A stretch of DNA of 64,000 nucleotides from Larix kaempferi (taxonomy: Eukaryota > Streptophyta > Pinopsida > Pinales > Pinaceae): positions 1,526,501 through 1,590,500 of the forward strand of contig BSBM01000877.1 in the NCBI GenBank assembly GCA_027924585.1, read 5' to 3'. Below the pieces are notes generated by a model that was given only the letters and a program-made list of their open reading frames with translations, searched no databases and was not told where the DNA came from. Made by a program: the position numbers and the translations under genes. The stretch's first letter is position 1. Each line of letters begins with the position of its first letter. Shown here one piece after another: positions 10,921 through 20,285 of the stretch.

Positions 10921-11375
10921 TTCATTTGTAGAAGGAAACCAAGTGTTCCTTCGCCTCCAACCTTGTAAGAAGACATCTCTCAATCTTAAAGGCTATTAGA
11001 AGCTCGCATCAAAGTTTTACAACCCATATCATAGTGTTCAAAACTGTGGTTAGGTGGCCTACAAATTAGCGTTCCCAACACACTTCAAGATCCACTCGGT
11101 GTTTCACCTATTTGAAGAAGCTAGTGCATGGGTCAAAATTTTTGAGTTTAGACTACATTACCAAACTAAATAAAGAAGGTTCCATTTGGCTCCAACTAGA
11201 AGCAACTTTGGACACCCAGGAGTGTTAGCTACATCAATTCACTATCTATGAAGTTTTTATTTAGTCGAAGGGTACCTCACCAGAAGATGCTACTTATATG
11301 GAACTATCGACCATTTTGTAGCAATTTCCCCATCTCCACCCTCGAGGACAATGTTACTTTTAAAGGGGGAGGGCA
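10921..11375 (+). pseudogene. Chromovirus (Ty3/gypsy) integrase C-terminus and chromodomain remnant
   Basis: In one frame the DNA reads NQVFLRLQPCKKTSLNLKGY then a stop, then KLASKFYNPY, the GPY/F module of Ty3/gypsy integrase. After another stop it continues AYKLAFPTHFKIHSVFHLF, the segment before the chromodomain. Around 11270-11375 it reads SPEDATYMEL and LEDNVTFKGGG, matching a degraded chromodomain tail. A polypurine tract (AAAGGGGGAGGG) and a 3' LTR follow directly. Everything upstream of the integrase C-terminus is missing: the remnant starts exactly where the foldback element ends. Several stops make it non-functional. Confidence 0.8.
11364..11373 (+). other. Polypurine tract of the chromovirus remnant
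   Basis: The run AGGGGGAGGG lies just before the LTR that starts TGTTAGGGTCC at 11376. It overlaps the end of the pol reading frame, as is usual in chromoviruses. Confidence 0.75.
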
Positions 11376-11819
11376 TGTTAGGGTCCTACTGTAACCCCCC
11401 TGCTTTATCAAAGTACAAGGACATAAGGCCCATTAGATAGTTAGTGGGCAGTGACGTAAAGTAAAAGGCCCATAGGTGGTTGACCGTAATTAATAACAAG
11501 ACCACAAGTAATTAGGATTTTGGCTATTGAAGCACTATATAGAGTAGTAAGCTATGTAATGTTTAGTTAAGAATTGTCATTGTATCTGGATCTTTACTCT
11601 TGGAGGTTTCCCCCTTGAATAGGTAACTGAACATAGCTCTCTATTTTGAATATTTGTCATAGAAGAGATCTTTTTTTGGTTTTATCTATTATCTCTTTTG
11701 TTTTTATTTATTTGCTTTGAATTTTTGGGTTTAAGTATAATACACTTTTACATTGATTAACTCCAATTAACTAACTCCTATGTACCCCAAAATAGGGAGG
11801 TTAGGGTAGGGTCCTAACA
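11376..11819 (+). repeat. 3' LTR of the chromovirus remnant
   Basis: Begins TGTTAGGGTCCTAC and ends AGGGTCCTAACA, giving an inverted terminal motif TGTTAGGGTCC/GGGTCCTAACA over 444 bp. It directly follows the polypurine tract. A TATA-like CACTATATAGAG lies near 11532. The matching 5' LTR is not in the window. Confidence 0.82.
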
Positions 11820-11920
11820 AGTGTGCATCACCCTGGGAATTCAAACTCGAGCCCTTGTCGACATAGACCTAGCCAAATGTTCAACAACATTGGTGACAAC
11901 TAGCTGACCTAACCCTTTGC

Positions 11921-11955
<35 letters not shown>

Positions 11956-12359
11956 GTAATACATTTCCTAAGGAAACTCATTGGGCACCTCTCCTCGTTC
12001 CAAGAATGGTACCTAGGATAAATCAAGTTCTTTAAGGCTCGGGACCAAATCAACATCTCAACAATAATCGATTGGGGAAGAGAAAACATGTCACAAAGTG
12101 GGATTTGAACCCAAGTGGGAAAGGAAACAAATTTTCACTTGCCCACATAATATACGTTCTAAGTGAGGACATCGATACCTTGTCGTCACTATGGATTATT
12201 GAGTTTTATAACTTAGCAGTATAATTTTTAGATCTTGATAATTATGTCCTAATGATTGTCATCCCACTTTTATCATTACATAATTACACACTGAAAATTC
12301 CAACATTCACTTGCAGTGGAAATAAAACAAGGATCACTGAAAGATAGCCATGCACAAGA
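11820..12359. other. Intergenic, (TA)n microsatellite and possible SINE traces
   Basis: No gene seen. A (TA)n tract lies at about 11930-11951. Two short B-box-like motifs on the minus strand (near 11840 and 12105, the second GGGTTCAAATCCC) hint at old tRNA-derived sequence, but no convincing A-box accompanies them. Confidence 0.45.
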
Positions 12360-12817
12360 CACTAGTACAAAATGAGAAATTAATGACTAAAATTCGACTA
12401 TAAACGACTATTTTTGAATCGGTGACTAATAGTATCCAATTTTCACTATCTTATCTCTAGTTATATTTCACTAGTCATTAATTGGTTGACTTATTAGTCA
12501 TTGATAGTCACTGATTTAATCATTGATACTCACTGATTTAGTCATTGATACTCACTGATTTAGTCATTGATTGCCACAATTAATGACCAAATATACGACT
12601 AAATAAACTACTAGATGATAACATATTAATGACTAAGCTAAATACGACTAAACGTTAGTCGCGCTATAAGATACTGGAAATTAGCTACTAATAGTCGTAT
12701 ATATGCGAATTTAGTCGTTTTCTTAGTCACTAATTTATGATAGGGTATGGAGGAATCGAACCACCAATCTCCTGCCTATAATTAGGCAAGTGCTCTACCA
12801 TTGAGCTAGCACCACCC
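12360..12817 (-). mobile_element. tRNA-headed foldback element, copy 2
   Basis: On the minus strand the tRNA-like head (12743-12817) has TAGCTCAATGGTAGAGC and a perfect B box GGTTCGATTCC. The body is an imperfect foldback: the left part TTAATGACTAAAATTCGACTA pairs with the right part TCGTATATATGCGAATTTAG and TTAGTCACTAATTTATG. The outer end at 12360 is CACTAGTACAAAATGAG, the complement of the tail of copies 1, 3 and 4. The centre of symmetry is around 12560-12600. No target duplication is evident. Confidence 0.68.
12743..12817 (-). other. tRNA-like head of foldback element copy 2
   Basis: The sequence has clear A-box and B-box matches and GGGT/ACCC ends. The anticodon arm (TTGCC..GGCAG) has an eight-base loop, so it would not form a normal tRNA. 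It is called a SINE-like Pol III promoter head. Confidence 0.5.
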
Positions 12818-12860
12818 TTTAAGAAGTTGTTATTGCTTGACAATGATGATATTCAAACAA

Positions 12861-13068
12861 ATTTTGCATCATTCAAGCATACAAAATAATGATTACCAAG
12901 TTACTATAGATCCATAATGGCTTACCTTGTACTAGTCCTTCAAGTCTTTCAACTGCATTTATTAAGTGCAAAGCAGTTGAAGAACTTGAAGGACTAGTAC
13001 AAGGCAATCCATTATGGATCTATAGTAACTTGGTAATCATTATTTTGTATGCTTGAATGATGCAAAAT
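12861..13068. repeat. Near-perfect inverted repeat (97-98 bp arms, 16-base loop)
   Basis: The left arm 12861-12956 (starts attttgcatcattc) is complementary to the right arm 12973-13068 (ends gaatgatgcaaaat) with about three or four mismatches over the whole stem. The loop is 12957-12972. A transcript from either strand would form a stable hairpin of about 208 nt. It starts about 40 bases after the tRNA head of foldback copy 2 but is not part of that repeat's sequence family. It could be a young MIRNA-like inverted duplication or a MITE. No ORF is involved. Confidence 0.9.
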
Positions 13069-14209
13069 GAAAAAATCCCATAAATTTATAGGAATGACAA
13101 GCATGCATCCATTGTTAAACTATCTATCGAGTCATCTAGAGTCATGCCAAGATATCTGAATTTGATTGGAAATTCATAAGTAACTTGAAAATAATGGTGG
13201 ATGATGCCATGGAAAGGAGAATTTTAGTTTATATAGAAGCAAAGGATAAGCAAATGGTGTCCCAAACTCATCTTCCACCAATGTGGGCCAAGCCACCTTC
13301 CTCTGAAGTTTTCTACACTGGAAATGAGTGCACCATCAAGGGAAAATACATACATTTGTTTTCTCCATTAAAATTTCTAAGGATGTGTAGGCCTTTACAA
13401 AGAGCTCAACCAACAGCAAACTGTAGCATGAGATCAAAAGGTAATTACAAAAATTGTATCAAACAAAAGCAGAGAGATAAGTGCAATACGAAATAGGAGA
13501 AAGAGACTTTAAAGACAAACCAAAAAACTGCTTCAGGGTAGTTATAGTTCTAACCAGGGTAGTTATAGTTCTAATCAAATGCTCAGACGATATTTTTCAT
13601 TTATTAAAAAGACATCATATTGTAGGAAGTATTGCCTTGTACAAACAAACACTGGTTATAAAGAATTGACAACAAATTCACTACAAAATCAATATTAGTT
13701 TTCTATTTTAGTTGAGGGTAAGACTTTGGATTGGGGAGGTAGAATCTAAGACAATGAAAACGTCAAATATTAGACTTTGCTATGGTTAAATAAGAGCATA
13801 TTTAAAACACACTTTCAGGTGAGCTGTCAACATCTATTCAAAACCCTTCTAATCATAGAACAGGAAGCTTACTGAATCACTGAGCCCACTGTGCTATCAA
13901 TCGGGAGAAAATGTTTGTCCAAGTTAACTTTTCATTTCTCCTCTTTTCTCTCCAATCATCTTCATCGCCATGATCCTGCAACTTGAAAATCAATGCCATA
14001 CAAAAGGCCATACCTATACACTGGTGTAAGTCTAACCATTGTTTATCCTAGTATAATTTTTCAATTAAAATCGCTATTTTGTAAGAACGATATGCACAAA
14101 ATTTAGATTGGTATTGAATTGGCTTCTTATAAATAACCTCGTTGAGCTCATCACTGCAATTCTAAAAAGTAGCCTACTTAATAGTGTCAACTACATCACA
14201 CGCACTTAC
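13069..14209. other. No recognised gene
   Basis: A 103-codon frame (13185-13496) has no recognisable domain. A 17-base direct repeat (gggtagttatagttcta) occurs twice at about 13537-13574. Otherwise nothing is seen. Confidence 0.45.
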
Positions 14210-14358
14210 ATCCAAGAGCCTTTCGGAGCTGCCATATTTATCACTGTTGAGAAGGGGCTCATTTAATCCATCAAGGCCTGTTGATTCAAGGTACTCAAAT
14301 GCCTTGCCACTGACATCACCGTGATAGATCCTTCTCCTCATGTTGCTAGCATATGTGA
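14210..14358 (-). CDS. Single exon of an unrecognised protein
   Basis: A minus-strand open segment bounded by an AG acceptor (CCAAG) and a GTAAGT donor. It encodes 49 residues including MRRRIYHGDVSGKAFEYLE and LDGLNEPLLNSDKYGSSE. Codon structure and both splice sites look genuine, and the sequence resembles an acidic cytosolic tail or linker, but I do not recognise the family. It lies downstream of the kinesin exons on the same strand, so it could be a 3' exon of that locus or another gene. Confidence 0.4.
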
Positions 14359-15947
14359 CTTGGAAACATGTGCTTTGTGTACTATGACATCACCAAAAAC
14401 AAGGGAATGAAATATTAGAAGACTGCAAGGCATGTCAACAAATTAAAAACCACTTTCTAAAATATCAATTGACATATACATAAATAGAAATAAGTAAAGA
14501 CTTTGGTGTGCAATTCAAAAACAAGAAGAAGCTCATGCACCTTCATATTTCCCAATTTCTAATAGGTACAACGGGGGAGATTTTGTTTTGATTGAGATAT
14601 TAAGCAATACAAGTAGGAAATGGCCTTGTTGACTTTTAGGACAATCCTGTCTTCCCTGCAATCCTGTAATGGACATACAACTTACATATCAACTAGAATG
14701 AACCTCCTCAAAGCTAGAAGATTTGATCCTCTAACAATTGAGGTTTGGCAAAAACAGGCATATTATGCATTACCACACACTACTAGGATCCTAGGACATA
14801 AAATCAGAATCACTTATATGAAGCCAGTATTCTCATGTTAAGTTTCTGAAGGACCCTGAATTTTAGAGAAATTGATATAATTCATATAAGGACTGCACAC
14901 AAGACATAGTCCAAGCGGTTAAAATAGATTGCTTTCATTGGGCTTGTTAACTTCTAAGAATTTAAATTGTCCGAGTGAAGCATGTTTGCTATCATGCCGC
15001 ATGGTAATTGAAAGATGGATGGGAAACAATAACATTCAAGATGCCAATAGTCTCGAAAACAAAATGCATGTGCCAATGGTCTTGAAAACAAAATGCATGT
15101 GATATTGAACAACCCAACGAGATATCTAGTTCAAGGTACAAGCATTTCCTGATTGAGAATATAGTTTCAATTCAGCAGCCTCCACCCTAGATGGTACTAG
15201 AGTAAATCAATAATGTTTGGGCTCCCAGATAGAGGTATAATAGTTTGGAAAGCAACGGTAAGGGCATTCCCTCTGATATGAAAATAGCTAGTATTGAAAA
15301 TTGGCAGAGGAAACAAAATAATAATAGGTGAAAACCCCTTGCTAGGGTGCTCAGAAAACTTTAGGTTATCAGTATCGCTTCTCAAAATACTTCAGAACAA
15401 ATATATATTCAGTCTTGTTGATGTAGATGATCCAGAAACTAATTCACTTTGGAGTCAAGGTTAGAAATCTGATGTACAGATTGGTATCCAAAGAGAGCTG
15501 GCAGAAGAATAGAATAAATACACTCACAAACTCAAGTTAAGTGGTATAAGTTTGATAGAAGAGGAAGACAAGATTATATAGTCAACAAACAATGCTCCAG
15601 GGAACTTCACTGCCAAGCTAGGTTGAGACAAAGGTAAAGGAAAACAAAAAATAATAATAATTACACTTTAATATTTAAAAATCACATATGTAGAGAGAGG
15701 AGAGTGTTTCAAACCAACCTAGATCCATCTTAACCCCAAATCTATCCAGCACCGAGAGGGACCAAATACCTCAAAGTGAAAACCTTTCCTCAAGTATCTA
15801 TGCTCTAAAAATGGTTTACGCCTCAGCACTTGATAGATCAAAGGTTAAGATGATTGATCCATCTCAGCACTTGATAGATCAAAGGTTAAGATGTAGCTAC
15901 GTTGGTTAAGAACTCAAGGGTATTAACCTGTAAGGAATGTGAGCTTG
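14359..15947. other. Non-coding interval with a small tandem duplication
   Basis: No gene recognised. A 41-bp direct repeat starting ctcagcacttgatagatcaa occurs at 15822 and 15863. Two short copies of a segment containing tcttgaaaacaaaatgcatg lie around 15050-15100. Confidence 0.5.
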
Positions 15948-15968
15948 TTTTTTTTTTTTTTTTTTTTT
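15948..15968. repeat. 21-base poly-T at the end of a kinesin exon
   Basis: On the minus strand this is a run of 21 A directly following the exon sequence ATTACAGAG, where a GT donor would be expected. The following kinesin exon is not found downstream. Confidence 0.9.
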
Positions 15969-16160
15969 CTCTGTAATGCACTAATCACATCACCAAGAGA
16001 TGAGAGGGACATATTTATCGCCTTCCCTTCCTCCATAGTCTGACCTATGGCCTGTGTCTTTATCAAATGCTCACTTCCACCAAGATCCACCATCCAAAGC
16101 TTGCTGGTATCTCTATGTCTGTCTAGAGCACCCGAGCAACTGATGGTAATCCGGATTAAA
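15969..16160 (-). pseudogene. Kinesin exon: switch II (DLGGSE)
   Basis: Acceptor TTTGCAG at the upstream side. The 192-bp exon encodes [31 protein letters not shown] and [20 protein letters not shown]. Phase matches the preceding exon. SERL, usual in the family, is SEHL here. It ends CAGAG directly against poly-A with no GT. Confidence 0.88.
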
Positions 16161-16529
16161 CTGCAAACAGCACAAGAATTGCCTAGATGAATGAATGTAA
16201 GTAAATCCCATCTCTATTACAGGTGCAGATGATAAGAGCGATTAGATCCACCCTTTACATTGTGGGGATACTTATCTTCTTTGGTCCACCCTTTTGCTAG
16301 CTATGCTTTAGGGTTACCAATTTAGATTTAGATTTAGGATTAACTTCCCTTTACTGTTATTTTTTCTGGTACATGCACTATGCACCCCCTTTATAACTGT
16401 TAGTGCATGTGGTAGTCTACAATCAATGAACCATTTTGTTCATTCACGAACATGAATAAAACTTCAAATTCGATTTCTATTTATAATCAATGTACCGATC
16501 CAATATTGTCAGTGAAAAGAGGTACCTAC

Positions 16530-16691
16530 CAGTGTGATCTACTTGAAGACTCATTGGCATTGGTCCAAGCTGTAGATCGAGCTCTGCTACCTTTGCTATA
16601 CAATTTTCTTGCTTGGCTGCTATTGGTCATGATCACTTCCCTTAGGTTCTCGACTTCAATGGCACCTTTTGCATCCATTTGGATAGAAAGA
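16530..16691 (-). pseudogene. Kinesin exon: switch I (SSRSH)
   Basis: A 162-bp exon between CAG acceptor and GTAGGT donor. It encodes LSIQMDAKGAIEVENL and SRARSTAWTNANESSSRSH, ending in phase 2 within the codon after SRSH. Confidence 0.9.
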
Positions 16692-16779
16692 CTGAATAGC
16701 AAAAAGAAAAACAATCTAATTGTAGTTACAACTCTTTACACATTTTGAGGAGAAGTACTATGCTACAATTATAAAATAC

Positions 16780-16962
16780 CATTTTGGCAAGATGGTCTAC
16801 TAACTTTGTTGATTGAGAGGTGAGCAAATCTCTCAAGTGTCCCATGTATACTTCTAGCATGCTAAATGAGAATGTGAAACTAACAGTTCCGTCCAGAGAG
16901 GCCTGCTGAAACAATTCCTGAATCATATGGGGAACAATGCTAGAACAATCTGGTGTGCCTTC
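16780..16962 (-). pseudogene. Kinesin exon: central motor block
   Basis: A 183-bp exon bounded by TTGCAG and GTATTT. It encodes IVPHMIQELFQQASLDG and VSFTFSFSMLEVYMGHLRDL, matching the beta-strand and alpha-helix region that follows the P-loop in kinesin-14 motors. Confidence 0.9.
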
Positions 16963-17068
16963 CTGCAAAATTTGGCAAGAATGAAATAGCTAATTATATC
17001 AACCAAATATTTAAGAAACAATACCATCATTATAGGTGGCTCAATGAAAAGTCCAAAATAGAAAATAC

Positions 17069-17178
17069 CAACCATAGTAAAAATTTTGCCAGTCCCTATC
17101 TCCCCATAGGAAAAACTGCATACATGTGTCCATCCAAAGTTGATCTGATAATTGGTTCCACTTCTGTAAAAATTTCGT
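17069..17178 (-). pseudogene. Kinesin exon: P-loop, frameshifted
   Basis: A 110-bp exon. The first part reads EIFTEVEPIIRSTLDGH. A one-base deletion then shifts the frame and it continues VCSFSYGEIGTGKIFTMVG. The Walker A threonine is isoleucine and the usual GQT is GEI, so nucleotide binding would be lost even without the frameshift. Confidence 0.88.
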
Positions 17179-17258
17179 CTGTAGAGTCGCAAGACACATT
17201 ATTTTATATATTGTACAGTTGTACTGTTTAGATAACCAGTTTTTGTTTTTTGAATGGA

Positions 17259-17387
17259 GATGCTTTGTAATCTCCGATTATAGAACTGAAAAGAGAAAAG
17301 AATTAGATCTTTTCTTACCCAATTGCAGGACACAATCCAGACAGGGAATAAATTGCATAAATCCAAACTTATAACCGCCCTCAGAAA
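17259..17387. repeat. Direct repeat, left copy, flanking the NAR2 pseudogene
   Basis: About 128 bp starting gatgctttgtaatctccg and containing gaaaagagaaaagaattag and accgccctc. It matches 18247-18373 with about a dozen differences. The two copies bracket the NAR2 pseudogene exactly. Confidence 0.88.
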
Positions 17388-18246
17388 AACAAAAACTGGT
17401 TATTGAATGGTTATTGTTCTTATGGGTGCTCTGCCCGTATTCCACGTCGTTCCCCGGAGCATTCAATGCGTATGCTCTCACAAAGTATATTCCTTTCGGA
17501 ACGTCCCTCTCCACAGTCCATGTAGTGGTGTTGTTCTTTATGTTGGAATTATAGGGTTGCTCAGTGATATCAAACTGGCAGGTCTTGTCCTTCTTCAGAT
17601 CATCATCAGTCTTCCTCCATTTCCTATCGACTTGACTCACTGGAGCAAAACACAGCTTCACCTTCACATTCTTGTACTATGAATCCACAAATGATGATTC
17701 ATTTAGCCACCATGACACCTGTAGCTAGTCTCTCCCTGCCGTGGCCACTACAATATTGTTTCAAAACCTTAGTTGAGTGCCATTACAACTAAGTAACTAA
17801 CAAATTCTAAGGGTTAGTTCTTGAACTTATTACTATCAATGTTGTTAATCATTTGGATAATTTAGCTTATTAAAATCAATGTTGTTAATCATTTGACTAA
17901 ACCTATGTAAAACAATATTACTCAGGTAGAATCCCTTAGCTTATATCTAATTGACCTAATAATCAATTAGACGCCCTAATCTACAACATGCTTTGGATAT
18001 CCCAAACAGTTTTTTCCCAAAATTTCCTTTGAAAAATGATAATAACTTCTTCTTACCATTGGGTAATGTTGTTGATGATGTATTGATGGTTGTTGTGACT
18101 TCCAGAGTGTTGGGAAAAGAAGATAAGTGCACCCCTGCAGTAGCCCATGCCATCGAACACAAAAGAACCACTATACACCACAATACAAATTCAACTGCAG
18201 AACCCATTTCTGCATAAAAGCAACCCATCAGTTTACATCAAATCAG
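17388..18246 (-). pseudogene. NAR2: NAR2/NRT3 (nitrate transporter accessory protein) pseudogene
   Basis: Exon 1 (18228-18057) encodes a signal peptide (FVLWCIVVLLCSMAWATAG) and VHLSSFPNTLEV, ending at GTAAGAAG. The second coding segment (from about 17718 down) reads VSWWLNESSFVDS, then TAG, then YKNVKVKLCFAPVSQVDRKW, KDKTCQF, TTWTVERDVPKGIYFVRAYA and VEYGQST. This is the conserved NAR2 core; NAR2 is a membrane-anchored partner of NRT2 nitrate transporters. The in-frame TAG, an exon-phase mismatch, and loss of the C-terminal membrane anchor after QSTHKNNN make it non-functional. It lies inside a kinesin pseudogene intron between 128-bp direct repeats. Confidence 0.85.
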
Positions 18247-18373
18247 ATGCTTTGTAATGTCCGAGTATAGGACTGAAAAGAGAAAAGAATTAGATCTTTT
18301 CTTACCCAACTGCGGGACAAAATCTAGACAGGGAACAAATTGCAGAAATCCAAACTTTTCACCGCCCTCTAGA
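18247..18373. repeat. Direct repeat, right copy, flanking the NAR2 pseudogene
   Basis: The partner of 17259-17387. It starts gatgctttgtaatgtccg and ends near accgccctctagat. On the minus strand it ends with a TTGGGTAAGAAAAG stretch that resembles a donor site, present in both copies. Confidence 0.88.
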
Positions 18374-18454
18374 TATACTGATCAGCAAAAATTGAAGTTG
18401 CTTTTAAACAATAACCTACAGAACTAACTGCAAAATATAGAGTTTTTCATGCAC

Positions 18455-18622
18455 CTTGTGAAGCCCCGAGAAGGAAAACCTTGTCAAAGTTGTATTCTTT
18501 ACAATTCCCTACAGCTAATTTTATGACCACTTTGTCTAAATCAAGAACTACAAGAGGCCCAGGAATTTCCTGCTTCTCACTAAAGAGGAAATGCCTCACT
18601 CGACAAAAAACACGAATGTTTC
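18455..18622 (-). pseudogene. Kinesin exon: motor N-terminus (GNIRVFCRVR)
   Basis: A 168-bp exon between TTATGCAG and GTGCAT. It encodes NIRVFCRVRHFLFSEKQ and KEYNFDKVFLLGASQ. The family's CRVRPF is CRVRHF here. Confidence 0.9.
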
Positions 18623-19517
18623 CTGCATAATTCAGAAAGTATTATTTCAAAATGAAAATCATGGGTCAATTTTGAAAGCATATATTCCATCAATAGCATC
18701 TTAATTACCATAAGAAAGTTTCAAACAATGACCATCAAAGAAAAGAGCAAGGTCAAATCGTTCCTTACATAACTGAAAACATGCCATTCTTATTATTGGA
18801 AAATCAAGACTGCGATGATGATTAGAGACCACTTTACTGATAGCCAAAAGGTTATGGATATACTATCCAATGAGACAGGAAGGTAAAAACTTGCCTGCAT
18901 AATTTACAAATTACAACCTGTCACTAAATAAAAACCAAGGATTGAAGCTTGAAAATGCAATGCCCATCAGAAGACTATACTGTTTAGTGAGAACTACTAA
19001 ATATGTGTTATTTGATTGATTAAACAAGTTCAAATAGATAGCTTTGACAGAAAAGACACATCTGTATCCGGCCAATCTACTAATTTCTCCTAACTCCTAA
19101 TTCTGAGCCTTGCAGTGTTTGAAGAATGACATGTTAATTTTCCTGAGATGATGCAAGTTTACTGAGGGTTATATCTTCATAAACATTTCCATTTGCCTCT
19201 AGCCTCTCGGTCAAAGAATTTTTCAATCCAAGAGTATGTCAGTGAGGATAAATTTTAAAGGTATCTTTCTTTTGAAAGGTCGTTTCCCATCTTAGAAGGG
19301 TGTTGAATGTTTTGTCCACCAAAACAGACAATAAAATTGCTAGGCGGAAAAAAAAAAGCATTGCCTGTCAAACATTTATGGAGTTCTCTTTGTTTAATTC
19401 TCACAATATTGTAATAAATTGCTCTCAAACGTTCATATTGCTAGCTAGTTAACAACAGATAACCCTTGAACCCTAAAATTACCAAGCATCAAAGTTTCAT
19501 CAGCAAGCTCCATTTAC

Positions 19518-19601
19518 CTTTCAGATCTAACAGCTTGTTTAGAGTCTCTCTTCGCTCTGCATTCAATTGTCTGAGACAGACCTGGAGTGCAGCTAGCTCA
19601 T
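19518..19601 (-). pseudogene. Kinesin exon: neck coiled coil
   Basis: An 84-bp exon with TTTCAG acceptor and GTAAAT donor. It encodes ELAALQVCLRQLNAERRET and LNKLLDLK, the helix immediately before GNIRVFCR in kinesin-14 proteins. Confidence 0.85.
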
Positions 19602-19715
19602 CTGAAACAGAGACAAAACCCATTTTCAACAATAATCTTCTTAGAAATATTCAACCATAATGCCCAAAAAAAGAAACTAGGTGGGTCATGTATGATGCAA
19701 AACAGTTAAAGCTAC

Positions 19716-20088
19716 CTTCCAGCGTTGAAATGGCAGCCTTCAAATCACTCTTTTCTTTCTCAGACAGCTCAGCATCTCTGAAACATGCCCAAATGCCGTC
19801 ATAATCACAAGATTCATTAGCCAAAGATAAATCCTCTTTTTTTAGGCACATTGATTCATCCCATGTGAAGGTCAAGTCTGTTTTGGACCCCAAAAGAGAT
19901 TGTATTGATTTCCCCAAGTTCTGAAGTGATTTTGATATGTATTTTCCCTCGAAGGGTTCATCATCTGGTGGGAAAAACATCCTTGTAGTCATGTTGGGTT
20001 TGACAGGAACCAATACACAAGGAGGCCTCCTAGGCCTCTCTCCTAGAGAAAATACCCAAAAGCCACTGTCAGTTACAGAAAGCAGCAT
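19716..20088 (-). pseudogene. Kinesin upstream exon (predicted)
   Basis: An open minus-strand segment ending KSDLKAAISTLE at a GTAGCT donor that joins in phase to the neck exon. The N-terminal part (MLLSVTDSGFW and EGKYISKSLQNLG) has no recognised domain. The start is uncertain: an AG acceptor near 20098 suggests it may be internal. Confidence 0.6.
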
Positions 20089-20110
20089 TGGCCTACTTTA
20101 CTGCAAATGT

Positions 20111-20272
20111 TCAATTACTATTGGTGGCCACGGCAGCATCCCCGTTGGTAGTAGGCCTCGAACTCAATCCCTCATCCAACACAACTCGGATCTCCTCCGC
20201 CCTCCTCAAGTACTCTGTGAATTTCTGGGTGATGGCCTCTTTGATCTTGGGGTTTTTCTGATATTTGAGAAA
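20111..20272 (-). pseudogene. VPS4: VPS4 MIT-domain fragment
   Basis: The minus-strand frame reads FLKYQKNPKIKEAITQKFTE, YLRRAE, VVLDEG and TNGDAAVAT before a TGA. This is the end of the MIT domain and the linker of VPS4/SKD1, the AAA ATPase of the ESCRT pathway. A residue is missing within RAE(E)IR and the linker is altered. No AAA domain follows. It lies 14 bases from the exon-like segment at 20286, so it looks like a captured or translocated fragment inside the kinesin locus. Confidence 0.75.
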
Positions 20273-20285
20273 AACCCTTTGATAC

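Larger units (their letters stand above)
15969..20088 (-). pseudogene. Kinesin-14 motor pseudogene
   Basis: Seven minus-strand exons with mostly canonical splice sites spell out most of a kinesin motor: a coiled-coil/neck ending LLDLK, GNIRVFCRVR, a P-loop exon, the SFTFSFSMLEVYMG block, SRARSTAWTNAN..SSSRSH (switch I) and [10 protein letters not shown] (switch II). The DLGGSE form and the neck sequence fit a plant kinesin-14 of the At1g55550-like group. Damage: a one-base deletion in the P-loop exon just before VCSF, a P-loop reading GEIGTGKI where GQTGTGKT is expected, RPF changed to RHF, and the motor's C-terminal exon replaced by poly-A. A NAR2 pseudogene sits in the intron before the P-loop exon. 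Upstream exon-like segments at 20286-21201 may belong to the same locus. Confidence 0.85.
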
